A stretch of 64,000 nt of DNA, taken from NCBI GenBank assembly GCA_041751875.1, contig JBGSIC010000023.1, forward strand, positions 1 to 64,000, given 5' to 3'. The notes under the pieces are model-generated. The model was not told the origin of the DNA, did not search any database, and worked only from the letters and a program-made list of their open reading frames with translations. The position numbers and the translations under genes are program-made. The DNA comes from JBGSIC01 sp041751875 (GTDB lineage Bacteria > Bdellovibrionota > FAC87 > UBA2466 > JACKAF01). This document shows, piece by piece, positions 9,486 through 17,906 of this stretch (positions are counted from its first letter, which is position 1; each line of letters starts with the position of its first letter).

Positions 9486-9746
9486 ATGAGTGAAGAAGAC
9501 ATTCGCCATTTTTTGTCGAGTCGGAAGCCCACCCCCCCGACTCCACGACCGCGCATGGTGGCCCGACGCCCTCAAGCTGTAGCTCCTGATAGCTATAAAA
9601 ACTTCCAGGCTTCGCACCTCTTTTGCCCTAGTTGTAAAAAGGCTATGCCCGTACGCGAGAAATTGCTTCTCGTCCTACCGGGTGGAGATCTTTACGATTA
9701 CCTCTGCACGGGTTGCGGAAAATCTCTAGGAACCCGCCGTACCTAG
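9486..9746 (+). CDS. Small zinc-ribbon protein
   Basis: An 86-residue cytoplasmic protein. After a proline- and arginine-rich N-terminus (about 1-40) it has two CxxC knuckles, CPSCKKAMP and CTGCGKS, 29 residues apart, which would bind one zinc ion. The role is unknown; similar ribbons serve protein or nucleic-acid binding. It ends 4 nt inside the stop of the convergent EEP gene. Confidence 0.65.
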   Translation: MSEEDIRHFLSSRKPTPPTPRPRMVARRPQAVAPDSYKNFQASHLFCPSCKKAMPVREKLLLVLPGGDLYDYLCTGCGKSLGTRRT

Positions 9747-10993
9747 TTTAGTTGAATTTTAGCGGCGACCGGAAGATGGTCCGAGAACCCGGCGTCATCG
9801 GCGTCCAGTGTGTAAAAGTCGTAGTGCTTAGGGACCGGCTCAAATACAGCACCATCGAAGTAGGAATGGGGATCATCTACCTCATAGCGGGTAAGCATCT
9901 CAGGTGGAGAGACAATACGAAAACTTGTACGATCGAGTTCTATCCCTTTTCCATCGACCAAGTTCTGACTTAGAACAATCCGATCGAGCTTTGACCACTG
10001 CTTGTTGCCGTTCCACCAATACGAATCGGGAGGCATTTGCCCCGCGATCGCGGGATGCTCCGTAGAGAAAAGAAGTTGTGCGTCCGCTAGACGGTTGTTC
10101 CATTCGGGTGCGTAGATGACGTTGTAAAACGCATTAGGGATCTCATTGTTGAGCGTGTTGAAATCTCCCAAAGCAATCACATGTGTCTTGGAATCCTTGA
10201 GTGTCTTATCAATGTCTTTTTTCAAGACATTAGCCGCACCCATCCTTTGCGAGGAGGGAGAAGATTGCGAGGGCCAATGATTAACATAAACCGTAAGCAT
10301 CTGATCACGCTTCTGGCCTACGCGGAAATTCGCCTTGAGTATATCTCGCGTTGGTTCATCGACGTAGGGAGCGGCCAGTCTTATCGATTCAGTCCCCTCC
10401 AAAGTCACCGCCTCTTTCCGGTAAAAAATTGCCACATCAATCCCGCGTTCATCAGGACTGTCGGTAATCACAAAGCTATCGCCGTAGCCTAATTCCTTGG
10501 CGAGCATCGCAGCGACTTTTTCATTCTCAATTTCTTGCACCCCCAGAATATCGGGTAAGTCTCCCACAGCCCCAATCGCGAAATGAATTTGTTTGAGTTT
10601 TAGGCGGAGACGATCTGCTGTCCAATCAATTTCTAAACACTCTTTTTTGTACGCGGGGTGGAGAATACCCTCGCACATCTGTTCTTTTTTTTGCCCATTC
10701 GGAAGAACATATCCCAGCGGCAAAAACGTGTGGTCCTCTTTTCCTGGATCGTATTCGTTATCAAAGAGATTGAGTACGTTGTAGGAAGCGACAATCAACT
10801 CATTGGGGTTCTGCCGTTTAAGCCTCAGCGTTCCCCCATTGTCACTCCACCACGCCGCAAGCGAGTTCTGCGAGGCCAGCGCCTGGGTCGCACAACTGGC
10901 GATAATCCCCGCCAGAAGCAGCAAGAAGAAGAGACTTGCTAAGTAGTACAGCGACGAACCGATACGTGACTGGCGTTCTTGGTTGATGAGCAC
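9743..10993 (-). CDS. Endonuclease/exonuclease/phosphatase-family lipoprotein
   Basis: A 416-residue protein of the EEP superfamily, which cleaves phosphoester bonds in nucleic acids, lipids or inositol phosphates using a metal ion. Core motifs are visible: ASYNVLNLFD near residue 70, VQEIENE, GDFNTLN, and FSDHLPVAAKIQ at the end. The N-terminus has a hydrophobic segment ending IIASC, a good lipobox, so the enzyme is likely anchored in the envelope and acts outside the cytoplasm. GTG 10993 is the start, with AGGAGG 7 nt upstream. Substrate unknown; extracellular nuclease is one option. Confidence 0.8.
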   Translation of the reverse strand: MLINQERQSRIGSSLYYLASLFFLLLLAGIIASCATQALASQNSLAAWWSDNGGTLRLKRQNPNELIVASYNVLNLFDNEYDPGKEDHTFLPLGYVLPNGQKKEQMCEGILHPAYKKECLEIDWTADRLRLKLKQIHFAIGAVGDLPDILGVQEIENEKVAAMLAKELGYGDSFVITDSPDERGIDVAIFYRKEAVTLEGTESIRLAAPYVDEPTRDILKANFRVGQKRDQMLTVYVNHWPSQSSPSSQRMGAANVLKKDIDKTLKDSKTHVIALGDFNTLNNEIPNAFYNVIYAPEWNNRLADAQLLFSTEHPAIAGQMPPDSYWWNGNKQWSKLDRIVLSQNLVDGKGIELDRTSFRIVSPPEMLTRYEVDDPHSYFDGAVFEPVPKHYDFYTLDADDAGFSDHLPVAAKIQLN

Positions 10994-11173
10994 GGGAGGA
11001 CCTCCTGGAGGCTAAGGAACTACGAGAGGGCCTAAAGAGTGTCATGGGCAGGGGCGTCAATTCCTGAAGAACCGCCATCACCGTGAGCGAATAAGCCGCC
11101 GAAACTTTTTTAAAACCCGCGTAACATTTCTTTGGGTTGCGGAGTCTGTAGGGTGAAAGCAAGTCAAAATGAA

Positions 11174-11224
11174 CCCCTTCTAACACCTCAAGGGGCGACC
11201 AGCCGGTCGCCCCTTTTCTTTTGT
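11174..11224 (+). terminator. Intrinsic terminator with a competing upstream arm (attenuator-like)
   Basis: GGGGCGACC (11192-11200) pairs with GGTCGCCCC (11205-11213) around a 4-base loop and is followed by TTTTCTTTT, a strong intrinsic terminator. Just upstream CCCCTT (11174-11179) can instead pair with AAGGGG (11190-11195), which would break the terminator stem. It lies 40 bp before the MDR oxidoreductase, on the same strand, with no gene upstream to terminate. A four-codon frame (MNPF) at 11169-11183 lacks a well-placed ribosome binding site. Confidence 0.65.
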
Positions 11225-11263
11225 TTGCCACCGTCAGAAAGAACGTTCTTAATATAAATAATT

Positions 11264-12259
11264 ATGCAAATACCTTTAGAGAGTTACGCCGTCGTCATGC
11301 ACGCTGCCGGTGGGCCGGAAGTGTTACGATTTGAGAAAGTAAAAACGCCAAAACCCGGCCCCCACGACGTGCTCTTGAAGGTGCATGCCGCTACGGTGAA
11401 TCACACCGACATTTTCCACCGGACGGGACAGTTTGAGATTCGCAAAGATCTCCCCCACGTTTTGGGAATGGACATTGCGGGAGAAATTGCTGTTGTTGGA
11501 GACGCGGTCGAGAACTGGCGCGTGGGAGAAAAAGTCGTTTGTGCTTTCGAGGAACTAGGCAGTTCCATCAACGGAGGCTACGCGGAATTTGCTGTGGTTC
11601 CCGCAGCCGAACTTCACCGCATTCCTAAGGGGTTGGACTATGTGACAGCCGCGAGTACGGGACTCGCCTTCACAACAGCTTGGGCAGCCCTTTTTTACGC
11701 CGGCCAGTTGAAAGACACCGATCGCGTACTCATTCACGCGGCTTCGAGCGGCGTTGGCTTGGCAGCGCTACAAATTGCGAGTTGGGTGGGCGCGGAAGTT
11801 TATGCGGTCACTACACCCAACAAAACAGAAAGCCTGCGCGAGCGGGGCGCTGATTTTGTTCTGGATCGCACCTCACCCGATCTCGTCCATACCATTCAAG
11901 ATGTCACCAATGGTAAGGGGATTGATCTTGTGATCGACCTTGTAGCGGGGGCTTCGCTCCAGCTCTCCGTAGAAGTCCTTGGAGAACGCGGGCGAGTGGT
12001 GTGTGTGGGCGCACTGGGCGGCGAAGAAGCGCGATTTAACGTCATGGATTTGATTCTCAAAAATGCCACCATTCAGGGAATCTACGAAAAGATAAAGCCC
12101 GAAGACTATGAAACGATATTGCGCCTGTTCGGAGACTGTACCTTTAAGTCTCAGGTCGATTCGGTTCTTCCTCTCAGCGAAGCCAGGCGAGCTCACGAAC
12201 GCATCGAAGCCAAGATGGTTACAGGAAAAATTGTGCTTGTCCCGAAGGGAAACGCCTAA
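11264..12259 (+). CDS. Zinc-independent MDR oxidoreductase, quinone-reductase type
   Basis: A 331-residue medium-chain dehydrogenase/reductase that probably reduces quinones or enones with NADPH. It has the GroES-like N-terminal half (HAAGGPEVLRFEKV, then GMDIAGEI) and a Rossmann domain with HAASSGVGLAALQIA near residue 160 and DLVAGASLQLSVEVLGERG. The usual zinc-binding cysteines are not evident, pointing to the quinone oxidoreductase branch. An alternative start is ATG 11297, so the first 11 residues are uncertain. It follows an attenuator-like hairpin and is 15 bp from the nitroreductase, so both may be one redox operon. Confidence 0.85.
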   Translation: MQIPLESYAVVMHAAGGPEVLRFEKVKTPKPGPHDVLLKVHAATVNHTDIFHRTGQFEIRKDLPHVLGMDIAGEIAVVGDAVENWRVGEKVVCAFEELGSSINGGYAEFAVVPAAELHRIPKGLDYVTAASTGLAFTTAWAALFYAGQLKDTDRVLIHAASSGVGLAALQIASWVGAEVYAVTTPNKTESLRERGADFVLDRTSPDLVHTIQDVTNGKGIDLVIDLVAGASLQLSVEVLGERGRVVCVGALGGEEARFNVMDLILKNATIQGIYEKIKPEDYETILRLFGDCTFKSQVDSVLPLSEARRAHERIEAKMVTGKIVLVPKGNA

Positions 12260-12274
12260 TAGGACTTTCTCTAT

Positions 12275-12868
12275 ATGACAGAGAAAGCGAATCGAACACC
12301 AACCGTTTCCGTGGATCCCCAATTTATCGAGCGCTGGTCGCCTCGTGCTTTTTCCAGTGAACCTCTGCCGGAGAAGGAACTCCTGCGTGTTTTCGAGGCA
12401 GCCCGCTGGGCTCCTTCTTGTAACAACGGACAGCCTTGGCTTTTTCTCTATGCCTCAACGGATAAGGATCTCAAAACTTTCCGCTCTCTCTTGGTGGAGG
12501 GGAATCAAGTATGGGCGAATAAGGCGCCTGTGCTCGTTTTCTTGCTCGGCGCTAAACAGTTTGCTCACAACGGCAAACCCAATCGCCACGGAGGCTTTGA
12601 TTCTGGTGCCGCGTGGATGTCGCTCGCGCTGCAAGCAAAACAAATGGGATGGATCACCCACGCGATGGCGGGATTTCATTTAGAAAGAGCTTATGAAGTT
12701 TTAAAGGTTTCGCCTGAAAAGTATGAAATCTACTGTGCGATTGCAGTGGGTAAGCCCGGTAACTCTTCTGAGTTACCGGACCACCTAAAAGAACGAGAAC
12801 ATCCTAGTGACCGCAAACCTCTTTCCGAGGTCGCGCGTGCGGGTGAGTTCTCTCGAATTAGTGACTAG
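12275..12868 (+). CDS. Nitroreductase-family flavoprotein
   Basis: A 197-residue FMN enzyme of the nitroreductase fold, which reduces nitro compounds, quinones or similar acceptors with NAD(P)H. Visible signatures: RWSPRAFSSEPLP at the start, ARWAPSCNNGQPWLFLY near residue 45 (FMN phosphate region), and AIAVGKPG near the C-terminus. AGGA lies about 10 nt before ATG 12275. It follows the MDR oxidoreductase after 15 bp, so the pair may share a transcript. The end overlaps the convergent coiled-coil gene by 11 bp. Confidence 0.88.
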   Translation: MTEKANRTPTVSVDPQFIERWSPRAFSSEPLPEKELLRVFEAARWAPSCNNGQPWLFLYASTDKDLKTFRSLLVEGNQVWANKAPVLVFLLGAKQFAHNGKPNRHGGFDSGAAWMSLALQAKQMGWITHAMAGFHLERAYEVLKVSPEKYEIYCAIAVGKPGNSSELPDHLKEREHPSDRKPLSEVARAGEFSRISD

Positions 12869-14084
12869 CAACACCCATCAGTTTGGGTATCTCGAATCGT
12901 TCCGATTTCGAAAGCTGTTCACCCGACTTGAGGAAACTTAAGCTGGTACGCTCGTCGAGTACGGGGCTTTCATCCCCGGCCATCCACTTGTAAGTCAGAC
13001 CAGCACCGGTGACCACCAAGAGGACTCCACCGACTACGCCCGCTCCCTTGATGTGCGCTTTGGTGACTTTCGCGTACTTAAAAACCGCGGCTTTGCGGGC
13101 TTCTGCAACGCGATTAGCGAGCAGGCCGACTTCATACTGAAATCGGCGCGCGTGTTTGGCTTCATTAATTGCCGCCATCTGAGCAGCGCGTTCCGCGCGA
13201 ACCACTCTTGCCACCACTTCGTTGTGGTGTTTCAGCGCTTCTTGAACGCCTTCGCCGAAGTTACCTTTTCCTTGAAAACGCTCAGCGAAATTGCGCGCGC
13301 TTACGAGCGCCTCTTCTGCTTTCGCTAATTCGGCTCGAAGCGATTCGGCGATGTACGCTCGCGGATTGTTTTTCACTTTCTCCGCAAGCAGATCGGCTTC
13401 GTTCGCCAATTGTTTGAGTTCTTGAAGTTTAGTCAATCCGTTCGCGCCTGGGCTCATCCACAGAGCGCGCTGATCGGAGATGGCTTTGCGAGCGGCAATG
13501 ACCGCTTCGTCTTTGTTCACAAAATCGAGTAACTTTTTATGGTCCGCGCTCAACGCATCAAAGGATTTTTTCGCAAGCAAAGCACCCACCACGGCTCCAC
13601 CGGCCGTGACGGTACGAAGGGTGCCTACGCCAATGTTCCGACGCAGCGAAGCGCTTTCTTTTAAAGCATCGTGTGTGTCTTTGCGAAGGGTTGTATGTTG
13701 CTCGACTTTTTCAGCGTTGGCTTCGTCCAATTGTTCCCGCACGATGGTCTCGCGGCGACGTTCCAAGGCTTTGGGAACCGCACGAATACTCGCAGGAATG
13801 GCGGCTTGTTCTGCGCCAATATCGTCAATCATTTTTGCATCAATATCTTTATATCGACGGGCGAGCTCATCTTTCAAAGCAGCGTGCACATCTTCCTCTG
13901 AGATCAACATTTCTTCGGCGCTGCTCATACGGTAAATGCGCTGAAGGGTCGTTTCGCCCTCGCGTTTTTTCATCGAAGCTTCGGGAACCTTGCGCAATTC
14001 CCCGATCGCACCGGGGTTGACATCGATCACCCCCATCGCGTTCATTGCCACTAACCCGCTCAAAACCAACAACATCTTTTTCAT
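12858..14084 (-). CDS. Exported or membrane-tethered coiled-coil protein, unknown function
   Basis: A 408-residue protein starting MKKMLLVLSGLVAMNAMG, a signal peptide. Most of the mature part is highly charged alpha-helix with heptad character (for example LEEALVSARNFAE-type stretches, AERAAQMAAINEAKHARR). Two glycine-rich hydrophobic stretches occur, TLRTVTAGGAVVGALLAKKS mid-protein and VVGGVLLVVTGAGLTYKW near the C-terminus; the latter could span the membrane. GAGGAG lies 6-7 nt before ATG 14084, which decides the start. I do not recognise the family. It stands alone between convergent neighbours. Confidence 0.7.
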   Translation of the reverse strand: MKKMLLVLSGLVAMNAMGVIDVNPGAIGELRKVPEASMKKREGETTLQRIYRMSSAEEMLISEEDVHAALKDELARRYKDIDAKMIDDIGAEQAAIPASIRAVPKALERRRETIVREQLDEANAEKVEQHTTLRKDTHDALKESASLRRNIGVGTLRTVTAGGAVVGALLAKKSFDALSADHKKLLDFVNKDEAVIAARKAISDQRALWMSPGANGLTKLQELKQLANEADLLAEKVKNNPRAYIAESLRAELAKAEEALVSARNFAERFQGKGNFGEGVQEALKHHNEVVARVVRAERAAQMAAINEAKHARRFQYEVGLLANRVAEARKAAVFKYAKVTKAHIKGAGVVGGVLLVVTGAGLTYKWMAGDESPVLDERTSLSFLKSGEQLSKSERFEIPKLMGVASH

Positions 14085-14248
14085 CACCCACTCCTCAAAA
14101 ACTCCGCGCACCACAGCGCTTGCCTCACACAAAGCAACACTAGTGCCAGGTGACTTCACGCTAGAAGAGTGATGAATTCCCGTTGGTTACAGAAGGACGA
14201 ACTCCTCCTCCAGCGTAGAAGGAAAACACGCTCTGACAAAAAGCGGCG

Positions 14249-14713
14249 CTAAATCTTGGGGTTAAAGTTCTTCAAGACGTAAAGAAACGTGGCGTGAGGG
14301 TAGGTGTCGTTGCACCATTGGTGCTTCTCGCGAATTTCACGCGGCACCGTTTGCGGATCGGTTACGGGCTCAAAACCAAAGGTGGCATAAAAGTGAGCCA
14401 TCGCTTCAAACGGCAGACAGTAAAGTGTAGCGTAAGGGTTTCGCGCTTCGATGAGAAACTGCACTATCTGATCCGCTATTTTTTTTCGACGAAAGTCCGG
14501 CAAGACATACATTCCGCCGAGTTCTTCCGCTTGGGGAGACACCTTTATCAAACGTCCCAAACCTGCCCTCTCGCCTTCCCATTCCGCAATCGCAATGGTC
14601 TCTCGTTCAAAGTGGGAGAGTTTAAAGTTCACTTCTCGGTAGCGATCATTGACCCAGTCGATCTCCTCGGAGACCGCACGCCGAATGCGTGCTTTTATTC
14701 TTTTAGCTTCCAA
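14249..14713 (-). CDS. GNAT-family N-acetyltransferase
   Basis: A 154-residue enzyme of the GNAT fold, transferring acetyl from acetyl-CoA to an amine. The motif A region is GGMYVLPDFRRKKIADQIVQ near residue 68, with R-x-x-K in place of the common Q/RxxGxG/A core. IAIAEWEGERAGLGRL gives the preceding strand, and AMAHFYATFGFEPV the typical motif B. It starts with TTG 14713, with GGAG 7 nt upstream, inside the 3' end of the upstream gene (19-bp overlap), so translation is probably coupled. Substrate unknown. Confidence 0.82.
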   Translation of the reverse strand: MEAKRIKARIRRAVSEEIDWVNDRYREVNFKLSHFERETIAIAEWEGERAGLGRLIKVSPQAEELGGMYVLPDFRRKKIADQIVQFLIEARNPYATLYCLPFEAMAHFYATFGFEPVTDPQTVPREIREKHQWCNDTYPHATFLYVLKNFNPKI

Positions 14714-16368
14714 AGTGCTGCTCCATTGTCGAAAAGGGGTTCGGTTTGCGGAAGATCCCCTCTAAACTCTCCGTCGGCTCGAAAAACATATCTTAGATTG
14801 GGAGAATCTTTGGTCCAATGGGATGAAAGAGTATTCACCGCAACTCCATGAAACGGAACAGTGCACCTCAGTGCGAGCGGGGCGATCCATTTTGCCGCCG
14901 AAGGACTACTTACTGAAATGCAGTCACCTGCCGGTACTAAGTCCGCGACCTTCTGGTAGGCTACCTTATCTTTTGCAGTCATTTCCGAACTAAACAACAA
15001 AGGAACGGTACGCTTTTGAAACTGAATGAGTCCTAGCAAAATCACTACGGAAACAAACACTCGCCTTTGAACTATCTTGTTTTCCCATTGATTCCACGCC
15101 CAACCGACTCCAAGCATGAGCGGAAAAATCCAAAAGGCCCCGCAACGTTCGGGATACAAAAGGAGCGACAGAGGCAACAGGTGAAAACGCGCGTTTTCAA
15201 CAAGAAGAGGCGGAATCAACAACCCAACAAAAAGCGCACGACCAAAGCTATTACGGTAGTTTTTCGCCAAAGCCCAGATACACAGAACAAGTGCCATTAC
15301 ACCCGCCGTATTCCAAACATAGGCCGTGGTTTGGGAGTAAAGATTGTAAAGCCATGTGTATTCATCCCTAAATAAAAGAGGCGCTGATGTTTTCTGCCAC
15401 GCCAAAGTAAGCGCTGTTTCCTTGTCGCCAATACTTTTGGGGAAATACAAGAAGAAGGGAAGAAAAAACGCCGCGCCTAAGGCGAGCAAAGGAACGACCC
15501 TTTTGAAAAAAGCCTGGTCCCCGCCAACCAATAGCATCGGAACCGAAACCAACATCGCGGCCAGAAATCCCACGGGATGGGCGTACGCTCCGAAAGAAAT
15601 AGCGAGGGCAAATACACAGGTTTCGGCAAAAGTGACTTTCCCCTGCCTTACGCGAGCAACATAGGCAAAACAAACAAGTCCCGAAACCATTCCCAGGAGT
15701 GTAGGAGTGCCTCCCCAAGACTGAAAGGCTTGGGGAACGGTGAAAATGAGCAGGCTTACCACCGACAAGGTCTGCGCATTTTTTTCTGAGAACCACAGAC
15801 GAAGGGCAGCTCCAAAAGCAAAAACAAATAGGGCTAGCGAGACACCGTTATAAAAAGAGACGGCCCTTTCGAGCGAAACGCCGAATAGCGCGTGTAAACT
15901 GGCCAAAAGAGGGAACCCGACATTCGCTCCTTTGAGATCACGAATCGGTGTGAGCGGCCACGTATCACCCGGCACACCTCCTGTTTCGAGAATAAGGCGC
16001 GCGATGGAAGCCCACTTAACGGGATCGTACCCGGGGGGGTCCCAACGAAAAAGAAAAACCGAAAAACTAAATGCCAAGACGAAGAGAACTGTTTTGTCTG
16101 ATAGCGGTGAAACGAATGCCTTAAATGCGCCACTTCGTCTAACGACATACGTACTTAACGTCACCGCCAACAGGGGGAGGATCCAAAGCGGTACGACTGC
16201 TGGTTTGAGATTTAAAGCGACAGCGTAAATTCCCATTGTGGCCGCAAAACAGACGGGGCGTGGAGCTAGGGGAAAAACTTTCCATAGGGCGATGCTAGGT
16301 AACAGGACCAAGGGGGCGAAAAGGAGAATATTGGCGAAAATAGAGGTCAGATAAGACCAAGTGCTCAT
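14695..16368 (-). CDS. Polytopic membrane protein, possible glycosyltransferase-like
   Basis: A 557-residue protein with roughly twelve hydrophobic segments over the first 430 residues and a short soluble C-terminal domain. The loop after the second or third segment carries DPPGYDPVKWASIARLILETGG, which is the place where GT-C-fold glycosyltransferases hold catalytic aspartates. The overall shape (many helices, large first loop, C-terminal soluble part) fits GT-C or DUF6541-type proteins that handle lipid-linked sugars. I cannot name the substrate. It overlaps the GNAT gene downstream. No terminator separates it from the tRNA region upstream. Confidence 0.65.
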   Translation of the reverse strand: MSTWSYLTSIFANILLFAPLVLLPSIALWKVFPLAPRPVCFAATMGIYAVALNLKPAVVPLWILPLLAVTLSTYVVRRSGAFKAFVSPLSDKTVLFVLAFSFSVFLFRWDPPGYDPVKWASIARLILETGGVPGDTWPLTPIRDLKGANVGFPLLASLHALFGVSLERAVSFYNGVSLALFVFAFGAALRLWFSEKNAQTLSVVSLLIFTVPQAFQSWGGTPTLLGMVSGLVCFAYVARVRQGKVTFAETCVFALAISFGAYAHPVGFLAAMLVSVPMLLVGGDQAFFKRVVPLLALGAAFFLPFFLYFPKSIGDKETALTLAWQKTSAPLLFRDEYTWLYNLYSQTTAYVWNTAGVMALVLCIWALAKNYRNSFGRALFVGLLIPPLLVENARFHLLPLSLLLYPERCGAFWIFPLMLGVGWAWNQWENKIVQRRVFVSVVILLGLIQFQKRTVPLLFSSEMTAKDKVAYQKVADLVPAGDCISVSSPSAAKWIAPLALRCTVPFHGVAVNTLSSHWTKDSPNLRYVFRADGEFRGDLPQTEPLFDNGAALWKLKE

Positions 16369-16470
16369 GGAGGACGTTTTCTTTTTTATTCAGCCGTACC
16401 AGAGACACGCCGCATTCAAACAGTAGGAAGGCGGGTGATTGGCTGACTCGCATGGTGCGACGCGCTAAAT

Positions 16471-16526
16471 TGAGCCCGGCCTCGTTTTTCTAAATGGGGT
16501 GGGCAACGGGGCTCGACCTCGCGAGC
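16471..16526. repeat. Partial duplicate of the tRNA-His 3' end plus its downstream flank
   Basis: This 56-bp stretch matches 16568-16622 with few changes, offset by about 96 bp. The core of 24 identical bases (16493-16516 versus 16589-16612) covers the CCA end, the acceptor strand and part of the T arm of tRNA-His. About 22 bp beyond the CCA are also shared imperfectly. The rest of a tRNA (acceptor 5' strand, D arm, anticodon arm) is not present. It may be the decayed remnant of a tandem tRNA-His copy, or the scar of an element that used the tRNA 3' end. Apart from these repeats I see nothing in 16369-16590. Confidence 0.75.
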
Positions 16527-16590
16527 AACCAACCCGAGTCAACGCTCCGCATTTACCAGAGCGAGACTGAGCCCGACCTCATACTTCTAA

Positions 16591-16668
16591 TGGGGTGGGC
16601 AACGGGGCTCGAACCCGCGACCCTCAGAATCACAATCTGATGCTCTAACCAACTGAGCTATGCCCACC
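16591..16668 (-). tRNA. tRNA-His (GTG anticodon)
   Basis: Full cloverleaf on the minus strand: acceptor GTGGGCA pairs with TGCCCAC, D stem GCTC/GAGC, anticodon stem TCAGA/TCTGA around loop TTGTGAT, T stem GCGGG/CCCGT with loop TTCGAGC. The extra 5' G (position -1) opposite C73, specific to histidine tRNA, is encoded, as is the terminal CCA. Confidence 0.98.
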
Positions 16669-16688
16669 ACGGATAGAAATAGCCATTG

Positions 16689-16717
16689 AGAATGGTCTCT
16701 TAGCGCCCCGCAGTCAA
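16689..16717 (-). promoter_or_regulatory. Candidate promoter of tRNA-His
   Basis: TTGACT (16717-16712), a 17-nt spacer and a weak -10 CATTCT (16694-16689) lie 20 nt upstream of the tRNA. The -35 is good, the -10 poor. Confidence 0.3.
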
Positions 16718-16807
16718 GCTATGCGCATTGAGCTATGGCCAGTTTTTCGCTATCATAGTAAGGTCACTCGGATTTCGAGCATTTCATCCACATCCAATCG
16801 AGGCCCT

Positions 16808-17563
16808 ATGCCGCTTAAGCAACCCTCCCTGCGCTTTGAGCACAAGGAAATCGCTGTCATCTTTAGTCTCTTCGTTTTCGTTGCCCTCCTCATGTTTACG
16901 GTCGGCATTCTCGTGGGAAAAGGCCTGACCATGGCCAAGTACGAAGGACAACTCACCGCCGGGACTTCTCTTGCCTCCGAAGAAAGTGAGATAAGACTTC
17001 CCCCTGGCCGAGAAATCGCCCGCGCGCTGCCGCCCACGGTGGAAGATACCCTCACTCCCCCTAAAAAGAACGAGCCCGCTGAGAGCGAGTATGTTCCCAA
17101 GAACCAGCCGCTTGATCTCGTTCCCAAGAAGAACACTAAGACAGCCAGTGCTTTGGGAAACTCCCTACTCGAAGTCAAAGGGAGAAAAAGCGAAGCCATC
17201 TTGAAGAACCCGCGGGTGAAGGCCCTGCTGGAAAGCACTCCCAGCCGCGGTTTAGCGTCGACAGGAAAGGGTGAAGCGGGCGGACAGCCGATCAGCTTCG
17301 CCAAGGGAAAATTTACTGTGCAGGTAGGCTCTTTTCCCGATAAAAAAGAAGCCGACGCCCGTATTGAGAAATTAAAGCAGTGGGGATTTGCTCACGCCTA
17401 TGTTACATCCACTCAGTTGGGTGACAAAAAGCAAACTTGGTTCCGCGTTTGGTTGGGTTACTATCCCGACTTCAACTCGGCCAAGGAGAATGCAGAAATT
17501 CTTCAGAAAAAAGGAGAGGTGAAAAATTACCTCGTCAGAAAAGCAGACCAAGCAGAAGGTTAA
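16808..17563 (+). CDS. SPOR-domain inner-membrane protein
   Basis: A 251-residue protein with a short cytoplasmic N-terminus, one membrane segment (IAVIFSLFVFVALLMFTVGI, about residues 15-35), a proline/lysine-rich linker and a C-terminal SPOR domain (about 175-250, FTVQVGSFPDKKEADARI through WFRVWLGYYPDFNSAKE). SPOR domains bind septal peptidoglycan lacking stem peptides, so it probably localises to the division site, like FtsN or DamX. I start at ATG 16808 rather than 16721 since this puts the membrane segment at the usual place; GAGG sits just upstream. Its 3' end overlaps the start of the cupin gene. Confidence 0.88.
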   Translation: MPLKQPSLRFEHKEIAVIFSLFVFVALLMFTVGILVGKGLTMAKYEGQLTAGTSLASEESEIRLPPGREIARALPPTVEDTLTPPKKNEPAESEYVPKNQPLDLVPKKNTKTASALGNSLLEVKGRKSEAILKNPRVKALLESTPSRGLASTGKGEAGGQPISFAKGKFTVQVGSFPDKKEADARIEKLKQWGFAHAYVTSTQLGDKKQTWFRVWLGYYPDFNSAKENAEILQKKGEVKNYLVRKADQAEG

Positions 17564-17906
17564 ACGGGTCGAGAAGCCCTGGGGTTATGAACTCATCTGG
17601 GCCCACACCGATCAATATGTAGGCAAGATGCTCTTTGTAAAAAAGGGCGAAAGCTTGAGCCTTCAGTACCATGAAGAAAAAGAGGAAACGATTTTTCTTG
17701 AATCGGGCATCATGCGTTTTGATTCCGGCCCTTCCGTAGAAAAGCTGGAAGCCTTGGAACTCCAACCAGGTGAGAGTTTTCATATTCGTCCGGGTTACGT
17801 TCACCGCATGACGGCGATCGCGGATTGCCGAATTTTTGAAGTCTCTACTCCTCAACTAGATGATGTGGTTCGCTTAGAGGACCGCTATGGCCGAGCAACA
17901 AAATAA
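17526..17906 (+). CDS. Cupin, mannose-6-phosphate isomerase type II-like, with apparent AUU start
   Basis: A single-domain cupin of about 126 residues. The conserved core RVEKPWGYELIWA starts well before the first ATG (17628), so that ATG would delete the first strands. The open frame begins after a TGA at 17520 and contains no ATG, GTG or TTG before 17628. ATT at 17526 is the only near-cognate start placed behind a ribosome binding site: AAGGAG 9 nt upstream, and GAGGTG closer. Metal-ligand region LQYHEEKEETIFLESG and HIRPGYVHRM are present. Family members isomerise fructose-6-P to mannose-6-P or bind sugars. It overlaps SPOR by 38 bp and the guanylyltransferase by 20 bp. A sequence error is the main alternative. 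Confidence 0.7.
   Translation: MTSSEKQTKQKVKRVEKPWGYELIWAHTDQYVGKMLFVKKGESLSLQYHEEKEETIFLESGIMRFDSGPSVEKLEALELQPGESFHIRPGYVHRMTAIADCRIFEVSTPQLDDVVRLEDRYGRATK

Noticed and set aside
14172..14252. A 26-codon basic frame (starts MNSRWLQKDELL) on the plus strand
   Set aside because: Ribosome binding site too close to the start, no known family, and it overlaps the GNAT end; not enough support.
17505..17563. Programmed -1 frameshift on the A6 run joining SPOR to cupin
   Set aside because: The frames need a +1 shift, and a TGA in the cupin frame at 17520 lies after the A-run, so slippage there cannot produce the fusion.
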